Part shown: positions 25,461-34,600 of the stretch, piece after piece | Layout: each line of letters starts with the position of its first letter | Numbering within the stretch: the first letter of the stretch is position 1 | Source: an uncultured Oscillibacter sp. | GTDB lineage: Bacteria > Bacillota > Clostridia > Oscillospirales > Oscillospiraceae | Reading direction: 5' to 3' | Assembly (NCBI GenBank): GCA_934574045.1 | Contig: CAKTMK010000001.1 | Span: forward strand, 1-64,000 | DNA: 64,000 nt | The notes under the pieces: model-generated | Seen by the model: the letters and a program-made list of their open reading frames with translations, nothing else | What the model was told of the DNA's origin: nothing | The model's database searches: none | Translations under genes and position numbers: made by a program

Positions 25461-26312
25461 TCAACGCTTCTGGAAGGTCGCCGGTGCCAGATAGCGGTAG
25501 CCCGGATTCCTGCCCATGGTCTCGGAGTGGCCGATCAGAAGATATCCGCCCGGCTCCGTGGCCGCGCAGAAGCGGGCCACCAGCTCGTCCTTGGTCTGCT
25601 GGTTGAAGTAGATCATCACGTTGCGGCAGAAGATCACGTCGAACTTCAGCCGGAAGTGGATGGGGTCCATCAGGTTAAAGGTCTGGAAGATCACGTTGTC
25701 CCGGATCTCCTGCGTCACCTCATACTCGCCCTCCGCCGCGTTGACCGGCTTGAAAAACCGGGTCCGCCACGCGGGCGGGATCGTGTCGGGCAGGGTGTAT
25801 CTCCCCCGCTTGGCCTTGGCCAGCGCCTGCTGGGAGATGTCCGTCGCCAGCACGCGGGTGTCCCACCGGGCGGCGTCCGGTCCCAGAAAATCCTTGATAT
25901 ACATGGAGATGTTGTACGGCTCCTCGCCGGAGGCGCAGCCCGCGCTCCAGATGGACAGGACCCGGTCTTTTTCATGCCGCTTCACAAGGTCCGGCAGGAT
26001 GGTGTTCTGAAAGAAGTTGTAATGCTCCTGCTCGCGCATGAAAAACGTATAGTTGGTGGTCAGCTTGTTGATGACCGTCTCCACGTCGTTGGGGTCCTTT
26101 TTCTCCAGCAGGTGGTCGATGTACGGCCCGAAGCCATTGTAGCCCTTGGACTTGATCGTATAGGACAGCCGTCCGGAAATCAGCTGCTGCTTTTTGCTCA
26201 GGTCGATGCCGTAATTCTTCTGGATGAAGTCCACCAGCCGGTGAAAGTCCCGGTCGGAGATCGGCATGGGCGCAAAGGAATTTTCCTCCTGCTTCAGCTC
26301 TTCTCCCGCCAT
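25461..26312 (-). CDS. cheR: Chemotaxis protein methyltransferase CheR
   Basis: Methylates receptor glutamates using SAM. 283 aa from the ATG at 26312, 2 bases after the cheW stop; the long open frame upstream overlaps cheW and is spurious. Visible: N-terminal helical domain (FHRLVDFIQKNYGIDLSKKQ), SAM-binding WSAGCASGEEPYNISMY, and FDVIFCRNVMIYFNQQTK. It works against CheB in adaptation. Confidence 0.96.
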   Translation of the reverse strand: MAGEELKQEENSFAPMPISDRDFHRLVDFIQKNYGIDLSKKQQLISGRLSYTIKSKGYNGFGPYIDHLLEKKDPNDVETVINKLTTNYTFFMREQEHYNFFQNTILPDLVKRHEKDRVLSIWSAGCASGEEPYNISMYIKDFLGPDAARWDTRVLATDISQQALAKAKRGRYTLPDTIPPAWRTRFFKPVNAAEGEYEVTQEIRDNVIFQTFNLMDPIHFRLKFDVIFCRNVMIYFNQQTKDELVARFCAATEPGGYLLIGHSETMGRNPGYRYLAPATFQKR

Positions 26313-26314
26313 GC

Positions 26315-26779
26315 TCAGTTCTCCAGCAGCGCGGCGGCGTCCAGCTCCAGCATGGTCCCGCCGTCCGGCAGGGAGCTCATGCCGGACATGAGCCTCTGGC
26401 TGTTGGTGGCGGGCATGGGCAGGATGGAGCTGCGGGGCAGCTTCACCATCTGATCCACCCGGTCCACCAGAATGCCCAGCTGCGTGCCGTTGATGTTCAG
26501 CACGATGATGGCCCGCTCCTCGCCGGAGGGCTTTCCCAGCCGCAGGCGGACGCTGACCACAGGGACGACCTCGCCGCGCAGGTTGATAAGTCCGCGGATA
26601 TAATCCGGCAGAGTGGGCAGGGGCGTCACCGTCTGGTTGATGAGCGCCTCCACCACGCAGTCCACCCGCACGCCAAGGCGCAGCTCGTCGCACTGGAACA
26701 CCAGAAACTGCTCCATCTCCTCCTCCAGCGGGAGTCCGGCACCTTCGGCTTCCACAGCCGTCATCACTTCATTACTCAT
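26315..26779 (-). CDS. cheW: Chemotaxis coupling protein CheW
   Basis: Scaffold that links CheA to chemoreceptors. 154 aa, a single CheW/SH3-like domain: FLVFQCDELRLGVRVDCVVEAL, then LPDYIRGLINLRGEVVPVV and TQLGILVDRVDQM. AGAGAGG precedes the ATG. It is placed between cheA and cheR. Confidence 0.95.
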   Translation of the reverse strand: MSNEVMTAVEAEGAGLPLEEEMEQFLVFQCDELRLGVRVDCVVEALINQTVTPLPTLPDYIRGLINLRGEVVPVVSVRLRLGKPSGEERAIIVLNINGTQLGILVDRVDQMVKLPRSSILPMPATNSQRLMSGMSSLPDGGTMLELDAAALLEN

Positions 26780-26813
26780 GAGTCAAGCCTCTCTTTCCGT
26801 TCCAGCGCCGCGC

Positions 26814-28949
26814 TCACTGCACGGCCGAATAAAGGTTGGACACGTCCAGGATCACGCTGATATTTCCGTCGCCCAGGATCGTGCATCCGGTGATGCCGCG
26901 CTGCTTGACGTTGAAATTGTTGATGTAGTTGGGCAGCGGCTTGACCACCACCTGCTGCTCGCCCATCAGCTCGTCAACAAACAGGCAGTAGGTGCACTCG
27001 CCGGACTCCACCCACATCAGGATGCCGTCCTCGATGTTGTCGTATCCGTCCTTTAGCCCGTAGATATCCTTCACGCGGATGACCGAGTAGAAGTTGTCCA
27101 TGATCTTCACCATCTCGCCCCGGGCCGCGTCGTGGATGATGTCGCCGGCGCTCATCTTGAAGGACTGGCGGATGTTGTTGATGGGGATGGTGAAGATGGA
27201 CCCGCCCACGGAGACCTCCATCCCGTCCAGAATGGCCATGGTCAGGGGGATCTTCAGCGTGGTGGTCATGCCCTTGCCCGGCTCGCTGGTCAGCACCACC
27301 GTGCCGCCGACCTCCTCCACGTTCTTCTTCACCACGTCCATGCCCACGCCGCGGCCGGAGAACTCCGTGACCTCGGTGTTGGTGGAGAAGCCGGGAGCCA
27401 GCAGGAAGTTGATGATCTCTTTCTTGCTGTACTCCGTGTCGGGGCTGGCAAGGCCCTTTTCGATGGCCTTTTTCAGGACCTTATCGTAATTGACGCCCTG
27501 TCCGTCGTCCTTGACCTGAATGATGACCTCGCCGCCGGTGTGGCTGGCGGAGAGGATGATCTCGCCCTCCGGGTCCTTGCCCGCGGCGATGCGCTCCTCC
27601 TCCGTGTCCTCGATGCCGTGGTCCATGGAGTTGCGGACGATGTGCATCAGCGGGTCGCCGATGCTGTCCACGATGGTCTTGTCCACCTCGGTGTTCTCGC
27701 CGATCAGCGTCAGCCGCGCGCGCTTGCCCAGCTTTTTGCCCATGTCGCGGACGATGCGCTGCATCTTCTGGAACGTGGCCAGCACGGGCACCATGCGCAA
27801 AGACATGGAAACGTCCTGCAGCTCGTCGGTCAGCTTGCGCAGCTGGCGGGCGGACTTGGTGAAGTTGTCCAGCTTCAGGCCCCGCAGGTCGGGAGACGCG
27901 GTGACCATGGACTCAGTGATGACGATCTCGCCCACCACGTCCATGAGCTGGTTGAGCTTGCTCAGGTTCACGCTGATGAGGCTCTCCTTCACATGGGGCG
28001 CGCCGCTCTGGGTGCCGGAGGGGGCGGGAGCGGCGGGCTTTTTCTTCTCCCCGTCCGCCGCGGGCTTCTTCTCCGTCGCGGGGGCGGCGGCCTTCGCTGC
28101 CGGGGCGGGCGCGCTCTGGGCCGCGGGAGCCGCGGCGGGCGCGGCTGGCGCCGCCGGGGCGGCGTCAAAGGTCTGATAGCTCCGCACGGAGCCGGAGCCG
28201 GTCACGATCTGGATCGCGCCGGCGCGGTCCACCTCCTTGCGGAAGGAGAGGACGAAGCCCTGCGCGATGATGGTCTCCGACGTTTCGCTGTTGGTCTCCA
28301 CATCCTTGGGGGAGAACTCGAAATTCTCCTCGCCGCAGGTGCTGCGCAGCTCGTTGACCAGCATGTACGCGCGCAGATTCTCCATGCCAACGCCCTCGTC
28401 GAAAAAGACGCGCAGGCCGAAGGGGAACTCCCCGCTCCCCGCCGGGGCGGGAGCTGCGGCCGCGGCAGGCGCGGCGGCGGGAGCGGAAGCGGCCGCCGGA
28501 GCGGCAGGCTCCTGCGCCGCGGAGCCGTCTGCGTCGCCCTGGATTTTCGCCACCAGACTATTAATTTTTCCCATCAGGGTGTCGATGTCATTAGAAAGGG
28601 ATTCGCCGTTCTGAATCTTCTCCACCTCGGCGCGGAAAAAGTCGATCGCCATGAACATCATGTCGAACAGCTTCGCCCGATCCTCGTCCGGGATCACGTC
28701 CATGGTCTTTTCCCGGATGATGAAGAACATGTCCTCGATCCGGTGCGCCACGGTGGACAGCGAGTCGTACTCCATCATGGCGGAGGCGCCCTTGATGGTG
28801 TGCATGATGCGGAAGATCTCGTTTACGTCGTTCTGCGTGAACGTATCCGCCTGCTCGGCCGCGAGCACAATGCTGTCGAGCTGCTCGAGCAGTGTGTTCG
28901 TTTCGTACAGATAGGTATCCAGGATGCTTTCGTTTCCGCCGTTATCCAT
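26814..28949 (-). CDS. cheA: Chemotaxis histidine kinase CheA
   Basis: Receptor-controlled kinase that phosphorylates CheY and CheB. In 711 aa: P1 phosphotransfer domain with H50 in HTIKGASAMM, an Ala/Pro linker, a CheY-binding P2-like domain (about 175-265), a second long Ala/Pro/Lys linker, P3 dimerisation, the P4 ATPase (MDHGIED N-box, DDGQGVNYDKV, FSGRGVGMDVV) and the P5 CheW-like domain. GAGAGGGG lies before the ATG. First gene of cheA-W-R-B; there is no cheY in the window. Confidence 0.96.
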   Translation of the reverse strand: MDNGGNESILDTYLYETNTLLEQLDSIVLAAEQADTFTQNDVNEIFRIMHTIKGASAMMEYDSLSTVAHRIEDMFFIIREKTMDVIPDEDRAKLFDMMFMAIDFFRAEVEKIQNGESLSNDIDTLMGKINSLVAKIQGDADGSAAQEPAAPAAASAPAAAPAAAAAPAPAGSGEFPFGLRVFFDEGVGMENLRAYMLVNELRSTCGEENFEFSPKDVETNSETSETIIAQGFVLSFRKEVDRAGAIQIVTGSGSVRSYQTFDAAPAAPAAPAAAPAAQSAPAPAAKAAAPATEKKPAADGEKKKPAAPAPSGTQSGAPHVKESLISVNLSKLNQLMDVVGEIVITESMVTASPDLRGLKLDNFTKSARQLRKLTDELQDVSMSLRMVPVLATFQKMQRIVRDMGKKLGKRARLTLIGENTEVDKTIVDSIGDPLMHIVRNSMDHGIEDTEEERIAAGKDPEGEIILSASHTGGEVIIQVKDDGQGVNYDKVLKKAIEKGLASPDTEYSKKEIINFLLAPGFSTNTEVTEFSGRGVGMDVVKKNVEEVGGTVVLTSEPGKGMTTTLKIPLTMAILDGMEVSVGGSIFTIPINNIRQSFKMSAGDIIHDAARGEMVKIMDNFYSVIRVKDIYGLKDGYDNIEDGILMWVESGECTYCLFVDELMGEQQVVVKPLPNYINNFNVKQRGITGCTILGDGNISVILDVSNLYSAVQ

Positions 28950-29108
28950 AAAAAAGCCCCTCTCTTTTTCGGGAGAACTCTTGATTTTATCTCCCAGATG
29001 TTCAATAATTTATTACATCGTCCGCTTTTCGGAAAAGTTAAGATTTTCTGAAAAGTTTTCCAAGCGCGGCGTTCTCTGTAACCGCCCGGCGCGTCCGCTG
29101 TCGGTCTT

Positions 29109-29137
29109 ATTATAATGACTTTTTTCCCCCTCGTCAA
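29109..29137 (-). promoter_or_regulatory. Promoter of the cheA operon
   Basis: On the minus strand TTGACG (29132-29137), 17 bases, TATAAT (29109-29114): a near-consensus sigma-A promoter about 160 bases before cheA. No flagellar sigma motif is needed to explain expression. Confidence 0.75.
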
Positions 29138-29209
29138 CGAGTTGATTTTGATTCTTGGCAAAAATACGTTTTTTCCGGCCCATCCGTCCGGTGAAAGGGA
29201 GCTGAAGCT

Positions 29210-30670
29210 ATGCCCGAGATCATGAACGTCACCAACCACGCCCCCGGCTATGACAACGCGGCGGCCAGCCGCGCCATCCCCAACTCTACGTATGACCCCA
29301 ACATCCAGAACGTACCCAATCCCAACCGGATCAACCGGCCGGACTCCAACAGCGGCCAGCAGCGCGGCGCGGGAAACGACGCCGGAGCGCCGCCGCTGCG
29401 GTACGACTCGAATTTTCAGTCCTTTCTCCAGCGGATCACGGAGAGCGGGAAAAATATTTCCGCCGATTTCATCCGCTCGCTGGCCGGCGGCTCCCAGACG
29501 GTGATCTCCTCCGGCCTGCGGGCCGGGACCGCCGGGGACCTTGCGCAGGTGCTGGAGCTGCTGCACATGAACGAGGGGGAGTTCCTCAAATTCCTTCAGG
29601 AGCAGATCCTCTCCGGCAGCCGCTTCGGCGGGCCGCTGTTCGGCATCCTGCGCAATGCCTACCGCAGCGCCAACTCCCAGGGGCTGCGGGCCGACATCCT
29701 GCAGTTCCTCAAGCAGTACAGCGACTATTCCTCCACCGAACACATCCAGAACAACCTCCTGCGCAGCCTCAACCGGATCATCGCCTCCCTGCCCAGAAGC
29801 TGGGGCGCGCAGGCCTCTCAGCTCACCGCCCAGCTCAAGGGCCTGATGAACGCGGGCGACCGGGCCGGGGCGCTCAAGCTCCTGCAGGGCCAGCTTCTGC
29901 CTTACCTTTCCGACTACGTCTCCCGGTCCCACGACATGGGCCGGGTCCGCTCCACCCTGTCCATGCTGACTCTGGACATCGCCCGGTATGAAAACGGCTC
30001 GCAGGAGGGCGTGCTGCAGGCGCTGCGCCAGCTTCTGAACTACCCCTCCCTGCGGGATTCTCTGGGGCTGGACGCCCGGGACGCCGGGGACGCGGCACTG
30101 CTCCGCCTGCTGCAGAATACGCCCTTTGAGCGCCTTGGCCGCTCCAATCCCTTTGCCGATCGGCTGGCCGCGGCGGCGGACCTGGCCATGCGGGGCGGCG
30201 TGAACGCGGACGCGCAGGCCCAGTTTCAGTCCCTCGTCTCCTCCATGCTGGTGAACGAGAGCGTGTACATGACCGTAAATCATTACATTCTGCCGCTTGT
30301 GTGGAACGGCAGAATGATGTATTCTGAGATGTGGGTGGACCCGGACGCGGACCGGGACGACAGCCAGCCCTTCGGACAGGAGGACGGCGAGCGCACGCTG
30401 CGCTTCCTTCTCAAGGCGGACATCCAGTCTCTGGGCCTGTTCGACATCGTGGTGGCCAGCCGGGGAAACACCGTGGACCTCGCGGTGCGCTGCCCGGACA
30501 CCGTGGCTCCCTTCTGCGACCGCATCCGCGGGGCCCTGACCGCCATTCTGGCGGACAACGGCCTGAACCCCAACTCCGTCGAGGTGGAAAAAATGGTCCG
30601 GCCCTTGACGGTCTCTGAAATTTTCCCTAAAATCTTTGATGGAAAGGACAGCATCAATGTCAGAGCCTAA
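29210..30670 (+). CDS. FliK-like (YlqG-like) protein paired with FlhX
   Basis: A 486-aa soluble protein with no signal peptide. The first ~65 residues are Asn/Pro-rich and probably disordered; the middle (about 65-340) is helical. The last ~140 residues resemble the FliK C-terminal substrate-specificity domain: a strand-rich LRFLLKADIQSLGLFDIVV...NTVDLAV segment, then a helix and the KMVRPL end. The flhX start lies inside its last codons. B. subtilis has the similar pair ylqG-ylqH. It could be a hook-length or export regulator; the exact role is unproven. GGGAGC precedes the ATG. Confidence 0.65.
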   Translation: MPEIMNVTNHAPGYDNAAASRAIPNSTYDPNIQNVPNPNRINRPDSNSGQQRGAGNDAGAPPLRYDSNFQSFLQRITESGKNISADFIRSLAGGSQTVISSGLRAGTAGDLAQVLELLHMNEGEFLKFLQEQILSGSRFGGPLFGILRNAYRSANSQGLRADILQFLKQYSDYSSTEHIQNNLLRSLNRIIASLPRSWGAQASQLTAQLKGLMNAGDRAGALKLLQGQLLPYLSDYVSRSHDMGRVRSTLSMLTLDIARYENGSQEGVLQALRQLLNYPSLRDSLGLDARDAGDAALLRLLQNTPFERLGRSNPFADRLAAAADLAMRGGVNADAQAQFQSLVSSMLVNESVYMTVNHYILPLVWNGRMMYSEMWVDPDADRDDSQPFGQEDGERTLRFLLKADIQSLGLFDIVVASRGNTVDLAVRCPDTVAPFCDRIRGALTAILADNGLNPNSVEVEKMVRPLTVSEIFPKIFDGKDSINVRA

Positions 30671-31001
30671 AAAACAGGATCTCCCCGCCGGGCGCGCCGT
30701 CGCCCTGCGGTACGGCGACAACGCCGCGCCGGTGGTGGTGGCCTCCGGCATGGGGTATTTGGCGGAGAAGATCGTGGAGGTGGCCGCGGACAACGGCGTG
30801 CCCGTCTACGAGGACAACTCTCTGGCCACCATGCTCTCCCAGCTGGAGCTGGGGCAGGAGATCCCGCCCTCGCTCTATCAGGCCATCGTGGACATTTACG
30901 TATATTTTCTGGAGTTCGATCCCAACGACCCGGACAAGCAGCTTCGGCGGCGCACACCGCCTGCCGCCGAAGCGGAAGAAGTGGAAAAGGAGGATGCCTG
31001 A
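30657..31001 (+). CDS. FlhX (YlqH-like), stand-alone FlhB C-terminal domain
   Basis: A 114-aa protein that matches only the cytoplasmic domain of FlhB/YscU export-switch proteins: AVALRYG, then APVVVASGMGYLAEKIVEVA and IPPSLYQAIVDIYVYFLEF. It has no membrane helices and no NPTH autocleavage site, so it resembles an FlhB already cut. In other bacteria such FlhX proteins can replace the cleaved FlhB domain. The ATG at 30657 has GGAAAGGA upstream. The stop overlaps the next start (TGATG). Confidence 0.9.
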   Translation: MSEPKKQDLPAGRAVALRYGDNAAPVVVASGMGYLAEKIVEVAADNGVPVYEDNSLATMLSQLELGQEIPPSLYQAIVDIYVYFLEFDPNDPDKQLRRRTPPAAEAEEVEKEDA

Positions 31002-31591
31002 TGGGCTGCCGCTATATGATCGCCGACAGTCAGAACGAGCCGCTCTGCCGCGCCGTTCTGGAATCCCCGCCGGACGCCGCCGTCTGGCGGCTGCGGGTAC
31101 TGGACGGCGGGCTGAGCCGCGTGCTGGAGCACGAGGTGGTCAACCTGATCTCCACCGGCGAGAACGCGCCGGACATGACCGGCCGCATCCTCTCCAGCAA
31201 CCGGAAGGACGTTCTTGAGGTGGAGCCGGCGGACCTTCTGGGCGAGGCCCTGCGCCAGAACCTGCGGGTCCCCGTCCGGTTCGACAGCTTCCTGTACCCC
31301 GTCTCCGGCACATGGACCGGGCGCGTCCCCGTCGTGTGCCACGACCTGAGCTGCGGCGGCATCGCCTTTTTCTGCGATTTTCCCCTCCAGCTCGGCGAGG
31401 TCGCCGAGGTGGTGGTGCCCATCACCGCCCAGCCGCTGATCCTGCGGGCAAAGATCCTGCGCCGCCGCCCCTCCAACTCTGCGGTCCCGCTCTACTCCGC
31501 CAAATTCGTGGACATGATCCACGATCAGGAGGTCCTCGTCCGGGAGGCCGTCTTTTCCCAGCAGATCGCCAACCGTGACGCGCAGAAATGA
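31001..31591 (+). CDS. PilZ-domain protein (probable c-di-GMP receptor)
   Basis: A 196-aa protein with an N-terminal YcgR-like beta domain (about 1-80) and a PilZ domain (about 82-185). The c-di-GMP-binding signature is complete: R85-x-x-x-R89 and D115-x-S117-x-x-G120. The two-domain layout is that of YcgR/YpfA-type flagellar brakes. It shares one base with the flhX stop and is translated in the same run. The next gene is the first SLH protein. Confidence 0.85.
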   Translation: MGCRYMIADSQNEPLCRAVLESPPDAAVWRLRVLDGGLSRVLEHEVVNLISTGENAPDMTGRILSSNRKDVLEVEPADLLGEALRQNLRVPVRFDSFLYPVSGTWTGRVPVVCHDLSCGGIAFFCDFPLQLGEVAEVVVPITAQPLILRAKILRRRPSNSAVPLYSAKFVDMIHDQEVLVREAVFSQQIANRDAQK

Positions 31592-31638
31592 CCTCCCGAT
31601 ACGCACCTCAGACCAGATTCAGAAAGGAAAGCCTCGCT

Positions 31639-34600
31639 ATGAACATGAAAAACAACCTGATGCGCCGCATTGGAACGCGGCTGCTCTCCGCCGTGACCGC
31701 GCTGGTCATGGCGGCGTCGCTGCTTCCGGCGGCGGTGGTCCCCGCCCACGCCGCGGCGTGGATGGAGCCGTACCTCGAAAAGCTGGTGAGCTGGGGCGTG
31801 ATGCGGGGCGACTCCAGCGGCAACCTCCATCCGGATCGCACCCTCACCCGCGCGGAGTTCGTGGTGCTGGTCAACCGCGCGCTGGGCTATAAGGACACCA
31901 GCGCCTCCGTCCCGTTCCGGGACGTGAGTCCCTCCGACTGGTACTATGACGACATCAACATCGGCCACACCATCGGCTATTTCAAGGGCACCAGCGCCAC
32001 CACCGCCTCTCCCCGCGCGGCCGTGACCCGCGAGCAGGCGGCGGTCCTGCTGTCGCGCAATCTGGCGCTGGACGACGATCCGGGCGCCAGCATCGACTTT
32101 ACCGACAGCAACCGTCTTGCCAATTACAGCCGCGGCCTGATCCGCAGCGCCGTGGTGGAGGGCATCCTCAGCGGCTACAGCGACGGGTCTTTCCGCCCCA
32201 AGCAGAGCATCACCCGCGGGCAGATGGCCGTCCTGCTGGTCAAGGCCATCGGCACGCCCATCAACCAGTCCGGCTCCCACTCTCTGGGCAGCGTTTACGG
32301 AAACGTCACCATTTCCACCTCCGGCGTGACTTTGAAAGACACCACCATCGCCGGCAACCTCTATATCACCGGCGGTCTGGGCCTTGGCGACGTGGCGCTG
32401 GAAAATGTGAACGTGCTGGGCAAGATCGTGGTCTGCGGCACGGGCGAGAGCGAAAAGGGCAAGAACAGCGTCGTCATGCGCGGTGTGACCGCGCCGACCC
32501 TCATCATGGACAATCTGGCCAACAACGCCGTCTCCGTCCGGGCGGAGGGCAGCACCAAGATCGACAACACCTACGTCCGCACCCCCGCCTACGTGGAGGA
32601 CGCCACCGACGATAATTACGGCTTCACCCTCCTGCGGGTGGAGGGCGACGGCACCAGTCTCTCCGCTGCGGGCAACGTCAAGGAGATTGTCACCGCCGCG
32701 CCCAACTCCGTCATCACCGCCGCCAAGGGCTCCGTCAAGTCGCTGACCGTGGACGAAACCGCCGCCGGGTCCTCCGTGGGCGTGCTCAATGGCGCGGCGG
32801 TCAAGATCCTGAATCTGGACACCAAGGCCGCCGTCTCCGGCACCGGCGACGTGGACCGCATGAACGTGAACGCCGCGGGAAGCTCCGCGTCTATGCTGCC
32901 GGACAACATTGTGGTCCGTCCGGGCGTCACCGCGTCCATCGGCGGGCAAAACATGGACTCCGTGCTGGCAGCGGAATCCTCCGCCGACCCGCGCCTGCTG
33001 GCGGGCTATCCCAAGATCACCGACAGCGCCCCCACCTCCGTCAAGGGCCTGATGCGCACCAACAAGTCCGGCACCATCTACTGGGCCGTCACCTCCGTGA
33101 CCGACGGCTCCGTGAAGGACGCCGACCTTATCAAGCCCAGCAACAATCTGCGCATCCTCAAGAGCGGGAACCTGAAGGCCGCCGCCTCCAACACGGATTA
33201 CAACGCCGCCGTCTCCGGCCTGACCGCCGGCGGGTCCTACTACTTCTCCGCCGTTCTGGTGGACGCCCGGGACCAGCACAGCGCGGTCAAGACCGTCTCC
33301 TTCACAACGCCGGATACCTCGGCCCCCAACTTCGCCTCCGGCTTTCCCTACATGTCCAAGATCACCAACACGGCCGGCGAGGTCACCGTGATGGCCACCA
33401 AGAGCTGCCGGCTGTATTACGCGCTGCTGCCCAAGGGCGCCACGGCTCCCACCGCCAACGATTTCCGCACCAGCAACATTCCCGGCAACTTCGGCTACGG
33501 CACCCGGGAGATGACGAAGAACGTGTCCGACACGTTCCGCGTCAACCAGAAGTCCCTGACGGAGCTGGAGACCTATGACCTGTATCTGTGGCTGTCCGAC
33601 GTGGACAACGGGAAAAGCTCCTCGGTAAAAAAGCTGAGCTTCACCACTGTGGACCGCACGCCGCCCATCTTCGTCCGCACGCCCTCCGTCAGCTCCATCA
33701 AGTCCACCTCTGTCGGCGCGTCTGCCGCCATCAACGAGGCGGGCACCATCTACTGGGTGGTCGTCAAGGAGGGCGAGGAGTATCCCAAGCCCATGAACGG
33801 CCAGACCACCAAGCCCGAGCTGACTAGCGAGGCGGCCAAGATCCAGGTGGCCAGCGGCCTGAACGCCCTGAAGTCCGGCAAGACCGCCGCCACCGCCAAC
33901 AAGGACGTGACGCTGAACATCTCCGGCCTTGCCGCCGAAACGTCCTATGACGTGTATTACGTGGCGCAGGACAAGGCGGGCAACTATTCCGATTCCGTGG
34001 GCAAGTTCACCATCCACACGCTGGACACCAACCCACCCAAGGTGACGCAGGAGTTCACCCGCACCAACGACACGGAGGGCAAGAACCCTCTGGCCGACAC
34101 CGACATCCGCATCATCTTCAGCGAGAGCGTGCAGGATTCCGGCACCAACCAGCAGCTTCTGGCCCTGTACCAGACCTCGGTGAACACCTCCGTGTCCAAG
34201 ACGGAGCGGGACGACGCCCGCGAGGTGCTCAACGGCCTGCTGCGCACGGATATCCAGCTTTACTCCGCCGACGTGACCCCCGCCGCGCTGGTGCGGGAGC
34301 GCACCAATGACTCCGATACCGACTGGGTCATCGACTACCGCTACGCCTCCGTCACCGCGGAGGACGGCAAGGTGGTGGTCACCTTTGAAAACGGCAAGGC
34401 GCTGAACCTCAAGAGCGGCGCGAAGTATTACTTCATGATCCAGAACATTGCCGACACCTCCACCAACAAGAACATCATCAAGCCCAACCCCACCACGCTC
34501 CCGGCCTTTACCACCGTGTTCGCCCAGATCCAGTTCTCCAGCACGGACACCTCCGGCGACGTGGGCGGAACCACCGTAGAGTTCGATATGTCCTTCCGGG

